DNA from: Poriferisodalis sp965215815
GTDB taxonomy: Bacteria > Actinomycetota > Acidimicrobiia > Acidimicrobiales > Poriferisodalaceae
Assembly: GCF_965215815.1 (NCBI RefSeq)
Contig: NZ_CBDCEO010000013.1
Span: 1,178,001-1,242,000 of the forward strand
Direction: 5' to 3'
DNA length: 64,000 bases
In this document: piece by piece, positions 16,948 to 26,576 of the stretch
Numbering within the stretch: position 1 is the first letter of the stretch
Layout: each line of letters begins with the position of its first letter
Program-made: the position numbers and the translations under genes
Notes under the pieces: model-generated
Seen by the model: the letters and a program-made list of their open reading frames with translations, nothing else
The model's database searches: none
What the model was told of the DNA's origin: nothing

Positions 16948-16977
16948 TGCAAGTTGCAAACAATGTTGCAACTTGCA
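16948..16977. promoter_or_regulatory. 12-bp perfect inverted repeat upstream of the island ATPase
   Basis: Arms TGCAAGTTGCAA (16948-16959) and TTGCAACTTGCA (16966-16977) around 6 bases. TTGCAA half-sites continue on both sides. Located 40 bases before the ATPase start, so a repressor or activator operator is likely. Confidence 0.65.
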
Positions 16978-17017
16978 AAGCACAGTGCAAGAAATCACAT
17001 CAGCGTAGGCTGACAAT

Positions 17018-18331
17018 ATGGCTCGGAAGTCGCGCGGCGCAGGCGGTTCGGTACCGGCGCCGAACCTGTTCACGCCCGGATTCGGTCATGCCCCGCACTT
17101 CTTTGTCGGTCGTGACGCCATGCTCACCGATGTCCGAACCGCGCTGCACAGCGGTCCCCGTGACGATCGGATCACCTCGGTCGTTCTCGGCCCACGCGGA
17201 TCAGGCAAGACGGTGACGCTCGGCATGATCGAGGATGCCGCCGAACGAGACGGCTGGGTGGTGTTCGCGCTGGATGCGAGTACCGCCGGAATCGGGGACC
17301 GCATCAGCGACATGATCTTGTGGGGCCAAGAGCAGTACGAGGACTACCCCGATGTCAGCGGTCGCTCCCAGCGCACTGCCGTGAGTTCGCGACTGGGTCC
17401 CAGGCTGGCATCGGTGCAGCGTGAAGTAGTGCGCGAGGTGCGTCACGACTGGAGTTTGCGGCGGCAGCTCACGGTGCTGGGGATCCACGCTGCACAGCGG
17501 GGGACTGGAGTGCTGCTCAGCCTGGACGAGATGCACGGTGCTCAGCGAGACGAGATGCGGCGCCTCGCGGCCGACCTGCAGCACACCACGAAGCGTGAAG
17601 AACTCCCGGTCGCGTTCATCGGCGCCGGATTGTCGGACATGAAGCACACCGTTCTGCGTGACAAGAAGCTGACGTTCTTTCACCGTGGTGGCAAGTTCGA
17701 CATGCCGCCCCTCACGGTTGCCGACGTGATGCGGTGTCTGAAGCGGACGGTGAGCGATGCCGGCGGCGCGATCGAGACTTCAGCGCTGCGCAGTCTGGCG
17801 GAGGCGACTGGTCCGCTGCCGTACCGCATGCAATTGCTCGGCTACCACGCGTGGTTGATTGCTGACGCGCCGCTGTCGCCAATCGACGATCACGCGGCAA
17901 GCGAGGCCATCCGTGAGACAGATCGCGTTATGTCCGACCGGGTGTTCCGCCCTACGTGGCACGATCTCAGCGAGCCCGAGCAGACGTTCTTGCACGCAGT
18001 TGCTTACCTCGGCGGAACTGCGGAACCCTTGCGCATCGCGCAGCGGACGGGGATGCCCAAGTCCCAGCTAGCTGACATCGAACATCGGCTCGTCAACGTC
18101 GGCTGCGTGAACGTGCGCCCAGACGGGAGCGTTGAGTTCGGTGCTGTGATGAATGCCGAGGTCGTCTTGGAAGCGGCGGCCCGCGAAGCTCGTTACGACC
18201 TCGGAGATGCGGGTGCGGTCATCTCGCGGACGGGCCGGCGTCTTGCACCCCGTTGTCACTACCTGATGCCCAGGGTCAATGCCAGGTGCATTCGCCGGAA
18301 AGGCCACCCCGGTCCGCACCGATCGGCGTAA
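17018..18331 (+). CDS. AAA+ ATPase of the island, Orc1/Cdc6-like fold, with C-terminal Cys/His tail
   Basis: 437 residues. Walker A GPRGSGKT at 58-65, Walker B LLSLDE at 166-171, a sensor-like AFIGAGLS and a helical lid region, followed by a winged-helix-like part (about 310-370: FLHAVAYLGGTAEPLRIAQRTG). The last 25 residues carry CHYLMPRVNARC and GHPGPH, a small Cys/His cluster of the kind that binds zinc. The protein binds and hydrolyses ATP and may bind DNA; its partner and substrate are unknown. Alone in its transcription unit behind a palindromic operator. Confidence 0.75.
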   Translation: MARKSRGAGGSVPAPNLFTPGFGHAPHFFVGRDAMLTDVRTALHSGPRDDRITSVVLGPRGSGKTVTLGMIEDAAERDGWVVFALDASTAGIGDRISDMILWGQEQYEDYPDVSGRSQRTAVSSRLGPRLASVQREVVREVRHDWSLRRQLTVLGIHAAQRGTGVLLSLDEMHGAQRDEMRRLAADLQHTTKREELPVAFIGAGLSDMKHTVLRDKKLTFFHRGGKFDMPPLTVADVMRCLKRTVSDAGGAIETSALRSLAEATGPLPYRMQLLGYHAWLIADAPLSPIDDHAASEAIRETDRVMSDRVFRPTWHDLSEPEQTFLHAVAYLGGTAEPLRIAQRTGMPKSQLADIEHRLVNVGCVNVRPDGSVEFGAVMNAEVVLEAAAREARYDLGDAGAVISRTGRRLAPRCHYLMPRVNARCIRRKGHPGPHRSA

Positions 18332-18408
18332 CAGAAATGGGCGCTGATCTGCGCTCACTGAAGCTCACTCCCTCCGCTCGCTAAGTCAGCCAGAACCGCC
18401 AAGGCGTC

Positions 18409-18987
18409 TCAGGGACTTGCGTCCGCAGCCTCCAACGCGGCAGCGAGGAGGTCGGTGAGTCCGATCGATGCTGCTGTGTGGGTCAGTTCGGCAATGTCGA
18501 GCGACGCGTGTTGGGCTTGCAGCAGCCCGACCACATCCCGCCATTGACGTTCGGAGACATGCCCTCCGTCGCGGTACCACTCCAGCTTGCGGAGAATCTG
18601 CTCGGCCGGCGCCGTGACCCACAGGTGCTGCGGCGGATTGTCGCGGACGATGACGCGTCGACGTCGTTCGAGCTGGAGCGTGTCCAGAAGGCTCTCACCG
18701 AGCACGAAGAGGTCCACTTTCAAGCCACTGTCGTCGATGAGGTTGAACGACGTGTGCGCAGCGACCGCGCGTTGCGCTTCCGCGACGGGCACGTAGAACT
18801 CGATTTCGAGCGACCCCACGAAGTCCTCGAGTTGGTGGCCTTCCAAGCGGATGGCCATGTCGATGTCGACGGTGCCCCGTGGTTCACCGAACATCGAGCT
18901 GGCGAGCGAACCGCCCAGTGCGTAGGGGATGCCGTGATCATCGAGGATGTCCGCCACGCGCATTGCCAGCGCGAAGGGATCGGTCAC
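18409..18987 (-). CDS. nucleotidyltransferase-fold protein (AbiEii/MNT-like)
   Basis: 192 residues. The signature GGSLASSMFGEPRGTVDIDM (about 25-44) is that of minimal nucleotidyltransferases, with the metal-binding Asp pair DID. Such proteins often act as toxins or as AMP-transferring regulators with a small partner. The start overlaps the stop of the upstream small gene by 4 bases (ATGA), forming a two-gene module in the island on the strand opposite to the ATPase. Confidence 0.8.
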   Translation of the reverse strand: MTDPFALAMRVADILDDHGIPYALGGSLASSMFGEPRGTVDIDMAIRLEGHQLEDFVGSLEIEFYVPVAEAQRAVAAHTSFNLIDDSGLKVDLFVLGESLLDTLQLERRRRVIVRDNPPQHLWVTAPAEQILRKLEWYRDGGHVSERQWRDVVGLLQAQHASLDIAELTHTAASIGLTDLLAAALEAADASP

Positions 18988-19316
18988 TGCGGCCAGCGAC
19001 CGTCGGGACCGAACGCGGCCGTAGCGATCTCGGTGCCGTATCGCCGTTGCGCCAAGAGGTAACGGATGCGGCCCTCGCGGGCGTCGGGTTCATCGCTTCG
19101 AATGCCTGCACGGGCTGCGGACTCGATGGCCGATGACATCGAAGCGGCCAGATTCGCTCGCTGCAATGGCGTCATCGATGACCACGTCTGGGTGAGCCGA
19201 TTCCAGGCTTCCGGCGACGTGTCCGCAGGCCGTATCGCTTCAGGATCGGCCTCATGGGGAGCCAAGCGACCAACTGGGCCATGGTGAGCGTCATCGCTTT
19301 GTGCCGCCATGGTCAC
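18984..19316 (-). CDS. small helical partner of nucleotidyltransferase
   Basis: 110 residues. The C-terminal half (MTPLQRANLAASMSSAIESAARAGIRS, then REGRIRYLLAQRRYGTEIA) has the helical, LAxxRYG-like pattern of short proteins found immediately before nucleotidyltransferase genes in many bacteria. Function unproven; probably an antitoxin-like or regulatory partner. Confidence 0.6.
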   Translation of the reverse strand: MTMAAQSDDAHHGPVGRLAPHEADPEAIRPADTSPEAWNRLTQTWSSMTPLQRANLAASMSSAIESAARAGIRSDEPDAREGRIRYLLAQRRYGTEIATAAFGPDGRWPQ

Positions 19317-19363
19317 AAGGTAGGCGAGCGTTGCTCAACGGACGAGGCGACGCAGCGACTTCA

Positions 19364-19407
19364 GTTGAGGCGCAAGCCTCCGGGGGTTCGAATCCCCCTC
19401 CCTCCGC
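19364..19407 (+). repeat. 44-bp att-like direct repeat, right copy (tRNA-Ser 3' fragment)
   Basis: Exact copy of 15784-15827 without the 5' half of the tRNA; the right boundary of the island, 10 bases before the end of hutH. Confidence 0.95.
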
Positions 19408-19416
19408 AGAGGTGTT

Positions 19417-20946
19417 TCAGGCCAAGGGACCGGTCGCTGTCTCTACCGCGGTCACCAGAGCCTCGGCGGCGAGCATCTGCTCGGCTGCGGCGAGTTCGGG
19501 CGACAGCCAGCGGTCGGGACCCGGGCCGGGCACCTTGGTCCGCAGCAAGTTGAGCGCCGCGGCGGTTCCCGCCGCGGGCGCCAAGGGCGCTCGCAGTTCG
19601 ATGCCGCGGGCGGCTGTCACCCATTCGATGGCCAGGATGCGGCGCAGGTTGGCGATGGCCCGGCGCAGCTTGCGAGCCGCGCCCCAGCCCATGGACACGT
19701 GGTCTTCCTGCATGGCGGAGGTGGGCAGCGAGTCCACTGCGGCCGGCGCGGCCAGGCGCCGGTTCTCGGCGCACAGGGCGGCAGCGGTGTACTGGCCGAT
19801 CATCAGGCCGCTGTCCACGCCCGGATCGTCGGCCAGGAAGGGGGGCAAACCAGCCGAACGCTTGGGGTCGAGCAGCCGGTCGATGCGGCGTTCTGCGATG
19901 GCGCCGACCTCGGCCGCAGCGATGGCGAGGTAGTCGGCTGCCAGCGCGACCGGCGCTCCGTGGAAGTTGCCGCACGACTCGACGCGGCCATCGGGCAGCA
20001 CCATCGGATTGTCGATGGCCGAGGCCAGTTCCCGATCGGTCACGGCTGCTGCGAAGTCGAGGGTGTCGCGGGCCGCTCCGTGCACCTGGGGCGTGCACCT
20101 GATGGAGTAGGCGTCCTGCACCCGGTCGTCGCCGAAGCGGTGGCTGGCCACGATGGGCGAGCCGGCCAGCAAGGCCCGGAGGTTGGCTGCGCAGGCCTGC
20201 TGGCCGGGATGGGGCCGCAGCGCCACCAGGTCGGCGGCGAAGGCCCGATCGGTGGCCAGCAGAGCCTCGACGCTGCAGGCGGCCACGATGTCGGCGACCC
20301 TCAGCAGGCCGGCGAGATCGTGGACGGCCAGGCAGAGCATTCCCAGGATCCCGTCGGTGCCGTTGGTAAGGGCCAGGCCCTCCTTCTCAGCGAGGACCAA
20401 GGGCTCGATGCCCGCCATCGAAAGGGCCTCGGCCCCGTCAATCGTGCCCCCGTCGTCGGTGAGGACTTCGCCTTCGCCGATCAGCACGAGCGCAGCATGG
20501 GCAAGCGGCGCAAGGTCGCCGCTGGCACCCAGTGAGCCGTGTTCGGGCACCGCAGGCACCACGCCCGCGTTGATCAGACGCACCAGCGATTCCGCAACCT
20601 GCGGCCTCGACCCTGAGGCCCCGAAGGCGAGCGTCCGGGCCCGCAGAAACATCATGGCCCTGACCACCTCGGGCTCTACCGCCGGGCCCATCCCGGCGGC
20701 ATGGGAGCGGATCAAGGACTGCTGCAGAGCGGCCCGACGGCTGGCCGGAATGGTGGTGTTGGCGAGGGCGCCGAAGCCGGTGGAGATCCCGTAGACCGGC
20801 TCGCCGTCGGCTAGGGCCTCGACGATGCCGCGGGCTGCGGTCATGGCGGATCGGGCGTCGTCGCTGAGGCGAACCTTTGAGCCGTGCCGGGCAACCGCGA
20901 CGACATCAGAGACAGTGACGCCAGGGCCGTCGAGTACCACCGTCAT
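19417..20946 (-). CDS. hutH: histidine ammonia-lyase
   Basis: 509 residues. Deaminates L-histidine to trans-urocanate, the first step of histidine use. The Ala141-Ser142-Gly143 triad in GSLGASGDLAPLAH forms the MIO electrophile; YGISTGFG near 52 and QEDHVSMG near 408 are also diagnostic. Its ATG overlaps the iclR stop, so both are read from one mRNA on the minus strand, divergent to hutU. Confidence 0.97.
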   Translation of the reverse strand: MTVVLDGPGVTVSDVVAVARHGSKVRLSDDARSAMTAARGIVEALADGEPVYGISTGFGALANTTIPASRRAALQQSLIRSHAAGMGPAVEPEVVRAMMFLRARTLAFGASGSRPQVAESLVRLINAGVVPAVPEHGSLGASGDLAPLAHAALVLIGEGEVLTDDGGTIDGAEALSMAGIEPLVLAEKEGLALTNGTDGILGMLCLAVHDLAGLLRVADIVAACSVEALLATDRAFAADLVALRPHPGQQACAANLRALLAGSPIVASHRFGDDRVQDAYSIRCTPQVHGAARDTLDFAAAVTDRELASAIDNPMVLPDGRVESCGNFHGAPVALAADYLAIAAAEVGAIAERRIDRLLDPKRSAGLPPFLADDPGVDSGLMIGQYTAAALCAENRRLAAPAAVDSLPTSAMQEDHVSMGWGAARKLRRAIANLRRILAIEWVTAARGIELRAPLAPAAGTAAALNLLRTKVPGPGPDRWLSPELAAAEQMLAAEALVTAVETATGPLA

Positions 20947-21662
20947 GCCGAGAATGCCTCGACGGACGAGAGCGCGGCCGATGTGGCGACGGCCGCTTCG
21001 GTCACGGCGTCGGCGGCGGTCTGCAGGCGGGTGCCGACGAGCCGCTCCGCCGGACCCAGCACCGACAGAGCCGCTACCGGGCCCTCCAAACCGTGGACTG
21101 GCGCGCAGACCGCGGTGACGTCGGACTCGATGGCGCCGGTATTGAAGACGGGCGCGGGGCGGGCACCGCGCCCGAGCGGAGCGGCGAGCAGCGCCGCCCC
21201 CACCGCGGTGCCGTCGATGGGAACCGACCGGCCCACCCAGCCGACGTGGCGGATGGCCCGACGGCTCTCGACCGTGGCGATATAGACGGCAGCGTCGCCG
21301 TCGCGCACGGCGAGGTATGCGGACTCCTCGGTGGCCTCGACCAATCGTTCGAGCTCTGGCTGGGCTGCCGATCGGAGCCGGGCGTAGGGGCCGGACTGCA
21401 ACGATGCCAAGGCGGTGCGCACGAACGCCGGACCCACGGAATAGGAAGCGGATCTGTCCTTGACGAGGTAGCCACGGTCGGTCAGAACCCGCAGATGTCG
21501 CAGAGCCGTGCTGGCCGGCATGTCCGTCCGGGCGGCTGCCGCAGTCAGGCTGAGTTCGCCGTTGGTAATCACGGCGTCCAGCAGCGACAGCACCCGCTCC
21601 GCCGAGCGTGACCTGTGCAGCGGGGCAGCAGTAATTTCAGTGCATGAAATCTCTTGCTGCAT
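20943..21662 (-). CDS. IclR-family regulator of histidine use
   Basis: 239 residues. Winged helix-turn-helix at about 20-80 (AERVLSLLDAVI, SLTAAAARTDMPASTALRHL) and an IclR effector domain (YLAVRDGDAAVYIATVES, GWVGRSVPIDGTAVG, APVHGLEGPVAALSVLG). It sits between hutH and hutU, and a perfect palindrome lies in its first codons, so control of both hut units with urocanate or a related ligand is the likely role. Start at ATG 21662. Confidence 0.9.
   Translation of the reverse strand: MQQEISCTEITAAPLHRSRSAERVLSLLDAVITNGELSLTAAAARTDMPASTALRHLRVLTDRGYLVKDRSASYSVGPAFVRTALASLQSGPYARLRSAAQPELERLVEATEESAYLAVRDGDAAVYIATVESRRAIRHVGWVGRSVPIDGTAVGAALLAAPLGRGARPAPVFNTGAIESDVTAVCAPVHGLEGPVAALSVLGPAERLVGTRLQTAADAVTEAAVATSAALSSVEAFSA
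21634..21650. promoter_or_regulatory. palindrome ATTTCA-N5-TGAAAT, candidate IclR operator
   Basis: Perfect 6-bp arms, inside the first codons of the iclR gene and 13 bases before the hutU -35 element. Confidence 0.55.
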
Positions 21663-21663
21663 A

Positions 21664-21693
21664 TTGACATCATAGGCCGACGTTCGGTAACGT
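21664..21693 (+). promoter_or_regulatory. hutU promoter
   Basis: TTGACA (21664-21669), 18-base spacer, TAACGT (21688-21693). Start of transcription expected near 21700, 29 bases before the ATG. Confidence 0.5.
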
Positions 21694-21728
21694 GTGCACA
21701 CCACACAGCAGCCAGCGCGAGGTCCTCT

Positions 21729-23420
<1,692 letters not shown>

Positions 23421-23443
23421 GCCCGGGCGGTGAAGGCAGGGAC

Positions 23444-24013
23444 ATGACCGTCCGCGACATTCTCTCCATCGGCCATCCGGCGCTGCGGAGGGCGGCTGCG
23501 GTCGTCCCGCAGTCGGAGATCGCCAGCGAGCGAACCCAGGGCATCGTCGACGACCTCATCGACACCATGCGCCACGCCAACGGGGCAGGCCTGGCCGCCA
23601 ACCAGATCGGCGAGACGGCCCGGATTGTCGTCATCGAAGTGAACGAGAACCCCCGCTACCCCTACAAGCCGCCCATTGAGTTGACCGTCGCCATCAACCC
23701 GGAGCTCGAGGTGCGCGACGACGAGACCGTGGTCATCAACGAGGGCTGCCTCTCGGTGCCGCTGCGGGGCGACGTGGTCCGCTCGGTCAATCTCGGGGTC
23801 CGCTACTTCGACCGTGAAGGCACCGAACACTGCACCCAAGCACGGGGCCTGACCGCGGGAACCTGGCAGCACGAGTGCGACCACCTCGACGGTGTCCTGA
23901 TCACCGACCGGGCCGACCCGTCCACCCTGTGCACCTGGGATGAGTTTGAACGGCACCACCGCGACGCGTTCATCGAGCGCATCTCCCGGTTCAACGAGCG
24001 GGTCGGGGAATGA
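23444..24013 (+). CDS. peptide deformylase homologue in the hut operon (candidate N-formylglutamate deformylase)
   Basis: 189 residues. All three peptide deformylase motifs are intact: GAGLAANQIG (47-56), EGCLSVP with the metal ligand Cys102, and WQHECDHLDG with His143, Glu144 and His147. Housekeeping deformylases normally sit beside fmt; this one is 23 bases after hutU and overlaps hutF by 4 bases. HutF releases N-formylglutamate, usually hydrolysed by HutG, and no HutG is in the cluster. I infer that this enzyme may remove the formyl group from N-formylglutamate; acting as a normal peptide deformylase remains possible. Confidence 0.88.
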   Translation: MTVRDILSIGHPALRRAAAVVPQSEIASERTQGIVDDLIDTMRHANGAGLAANQIGETARIVVIEVNENPRYPYKPPIELTVAINPELEVRDDETVVINEGCLSVPLRGDVVRSVNLGVRYFDREGTEHCTQARGLTAGTWQHECDHLDGVLITDRADPSTLCTWDEFERHHRDAFIERISRFNERVGE

Positions 24014-25377
24014 CCGCTCAGTACTGGTGCGAGCTGGCCTGGCTCGGTGGGTCCGGGGCCGCAGAGGGCGTGGTGATCACCATCGACGGGGATCGCATCA
24101 CCGAGGTCCGTGCCGGTGTGCCGGCCTGCCCCCCCGAAGCCGTGCCACTGGCGGGCCTGACCCTGCCGGCGCTGGCCAACGCGCACAGTCACGCCTTCCA
24201 CCGAGCCCTGCGGGGCCGAACCCACGCAGGGCGCGGCAACTTCTGGACGTGGCGCGACCTGATGTACCGGGTGGCGGCCCGGCTCGACCCCGACTGCTAC
24301 TACCGGCTGGCCCGAGCGGTGTTCGCGGAGATGGCTCTGGCCGGCATCGGCATCGTCGGCGAGTTCCACTATGTCCATCACCGACCCGGCGGGGGCAACT
24401 ATGACGACCCTGACGCCATGGGCGCAGCCGTGGTGGCCGCGGCCCGCGACGCCGGCATCCGCCTGACCCTGCTCGACACGCTGTATCTCCATGGCGGGCT
24501 CGACCCCGCGCACGACGGCGGCTACGAGCCGCTGGCGCCCGAGCAGGCCCGGTTCAGCGACGGCAGCGCCGACCGGTGGGCCGATCGGATCGAGGGCCTG
24601 GCCTCGACGGTGTCGGGACCGATGGTGAGGGTCGGCGCGGCGGTGCACTCGGTGAGGGCTGTCGATCCGCCGTCCATCAAGGTGGCCGCGGACTGGGCCA
24701 AAGAGCGCGGCGCCCCGCTGCACTTCCACGCCTCCGAGCAGCCGGCGGAGAACCAGCAGTGCCTCGGCGTCCACGGCCTGACTCCCATAGACGTGATCGC
24801 TCAGGCCGAAGGTTTGGGCCCGGGCACGACCCTGGTGCACGCCACCCATGCCGACGGGCGAGACCAGGCGATGATCGGCGCGGCCGGCGCGTACTGCTGC
24901 CTGTGCCCGTCGACCGAGCGGGATCTAGCCGACGGCACTGGACCTAGCGTCGGCTTGGCCCGAGCAGGGGCCGGACTATGCCTGGGCTCGGACTCCCACG
25001 CCACCGTCGACATCCTCTCCGAGGCACGCATGGTCGAGCTTGACCAGAGGGCCGCCACCAACGACCGCGGCGTGTTCGATGTGGATGTCCTGGCCTCGAT
25101 GGCCACCTCCGGCGGCTACCGATCGCTCGGCTGGCCCGAAGGCGGCACGCTGGAGGCGGGCGCGCTGGCCGACTTCGCAACGGTGGGGCTCAATTCGGTG
25201 CGCATGGCCGGAGCTGATGCTGAGACCGCGCTGGCCGCGACGATCTTCGCGGCCACCAGTGCCGATGTGCACCACCTGGTCGTGGGCGGCAGGACCGTCG
25301 TGCGTGACGGCCGGCACACGACCGTCGCCGTCGCCACCGATCTGGCTTCGGCCATCACGGAGGTCACCGCGCCATGA
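24010..25377 (+). CDS. hutF: formimidoylglutamate deiminase
   Basis: 455 residues, amidohydrolase superfamily. Converts N-formimino-L-glutamate to N-formyl-L-glutamate and ammonia. Metal site NAHSHAFHRALRGR (about 57-70), a second His cluster in HFHASEQPAENQQC, VHATHAD and GSDSHATVDIL. The HAFHRAL-GR and FHASEQ signatures separate it from guanine deaminase and HutI. Overlaps def upstream and hutI downstream by ATGA junctions, so the four genes are translated together. Confidence 0.93.
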   Translation: MTAQYWCELAWLGGSGAAEGVVITIDGDRITEVRAGVPACPPEAVPLAGLTLPALANAHSHAFHRALRGRTHAGRGNFWTWRDLMYRVAARLDPDCYYRLARAVFAEMALAGIGIVGEFHYVHHRPGGGNYDDPDAMGAAVVAAARDAGIRLTLLDTLYLHGGLDPAHDGGYEPLAPEQARFSDGSADRWADRIEGLASTVSGPMVRVGAAVHSVRAVDPPSIKVAADWAKERGAPLHFHASEQPAENQQCLGVHGLTPIDVIAQAEGLGPGTTLVHATHADGRDQAMIGAAGAYCCLCPSTERDLADGTGPSVGLARAGAGLCLGSDSHATVDILSEARMVELDQRAATNDRGVFDVDVLASMATSGGYRSLGWPEGGTLEAGALADFATVGLNSVRMAGADAETALAATIFAATSADVHHLVVGGRTVVRDGRHTTVAVATDLASAITEVTAP

Positions 25378-26552
25378 CCCTGGTCATCGACAACATCTCC
25401 GAGCTGATCACCAACGACCCCGAGTTGGGCGACGGACCGCTGGGCGTGGTGACCGATGCGTCGGTGGTCATCGACGGCGACACGGTGCTGGCGGTGGGTC
25501 CGTCGGGGGCTGTCGCCGATGAACGCCTCGACGTCAGCGGCCGGTGCGTGCTGCCCGGATTCGTCGACTCCCACACCCACCTGGTGTTCGCGGGCGACCG
25601 GGCCGAGGAGTTCACCCGGCGGATGGCGGGCGAGCCCTACGACGGGGGTGGGATCCGGGTCACCACTGACGCCACGCGCAACGCTGGTCGCGATGCGCTG
25701 AGAGCCTCGCTCGGCCAGCGGCTGGTCGAGGTGCACCGGGCCGGCACCACCACGGTGGAGATCAAGACCGGATACGGGCTGTCGGTGGATTCTGAGACCG
25801 AGCTGGCCTCACTGGCCGCCGAAGCCAGCCCCGAGGCCACGTTCTTGGGCGCCCACCTGCTGCCCAGCGAGTACCAGGGGCGGGCCGACGAGTACGTCGA
25901 TCTGGTGTGCGGGCCGATGCTGGACGCGGTCGCGGACCGCGTCCGCTGGATCGACGTGTTCTGCGAGACCGGCGCGTTCAACGCCGAACAGTCCCGGGCC
26001 GTACTCGAGGCGGGTCGGGCCGCCGGGCTGGGCCTGCGTCTGCATGCCAACCAGCTCGGCCACGGGCCGGGCGTACAGCTCGGCGTCGAGATGGGCTGCT
26101 CGTCGGTGGACCACTGCACCTACCTCTCCGACGATGACATCGAGGCCCTGGCCGCCAGCGACACCGTCGCCACGTTCCTGCCGGCCACCGACTTCTCCAC
26201 TCGCCAGCCCTATCCGGACGCCCGGCGGGCCATCGACGCCGGGGTCAAGGTGGCGATCGCTTCGAACTGCAACCCGGGCTCGAGCTACACCACATCGGTG
26301 TCGTTCTGCATCGCCATGGCCGTGCGCGACATGGGCATGACGATCGACGAGGCCATCGCCGCGGTGACGGTCGGAGGGGCAACAGCGTTGGGCCGGATCG
26401 ACGTCGGGCGGCTCACCACCGGCGGTCCGGCCCACATAACCGTTCTCGACGCGCCAAGCCGCCACCACCTCGCCTACCGGCCCGGCGTCCCATTGATCTG
26501 GCGGACCCTGGGAGCCGACTACCGACTCCCCACCGCCGACGACCAGAATTGA
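25374..26552 (+). CDS. hutI: imidazolonepropionase
   Basis: 392 residues. Opens the imidazolone ring to give N-formimino-L-glutamate. Amidohydrolase metal ligands in DSHTHLVFAGDRAEEF (about 63-78), EIKTGYGLS, LHANQLG, and DHCTYLSDDD, with a C-terminal SNCNPGSSYTTSV loop typical of HutI. Part of the hutU-def-hutF-hutI unit. Confidence 0.96.
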   Translation: MTLVIDNISELITNDPELGDGPLGVVTDASVVIDGDTVLAVGPSGAVADERLDVSGRCVLPGFVDSHTHLVFAGDRAEEFTRRMAGEPYDGGGIRVTTDATRNAGRDALRASLGQRLVEVHRAGTTTVEIKTGYGLSVDSETELASLAAEASPEATFLGAHLLPSEYQGRADEYVDLVCGPMLDAVADRVRWIDVFCETGAFNAEQSRAVLEAGRAAGLGLRLHANQLGHGPGVQLGVEMGCSSVDHCTYLSDDDIEALAASDTVATFLPATDFSTRQPYPDARRAIDAGVKVAIASNCNPGSSYTTSVSFCIAMAVRDMGMTIDEAIAAVTVGGATALGRIDVGRLTTGGPAHITVLDAPSRHHLAYRPGVPLIWRTLGADYRLPTADDQN

Positions 26553-26576
26553 TCCCCGAGTACAAGAGGAAAAGAC

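Larger units (their letters stand above)
15784..19407. mobile_element. tRNA-Ser-flanked genomic island (about 3.6 kb, no integrase)
   Basis: The interval between an intact tRNA-Ser(UGA) and an exact 44-bp copy of its 3' end. This is the usual footprint of site-specific integration into a tRNA gene, where the inserted DNA restores the tRNA and leaves the displaced end at the far side. Contents: a HicA-like gene and partner, an AAA ATPase with a palindromic operator, a degraded stretch, and a nucleotidyltransferase pair on the other strand. Base composition is visibly less GC-rich at the left side than in flanking genes. No integrase or excisionase is visible, so it is either a remnant or mobilised in trans. 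Confidence 0.75.
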
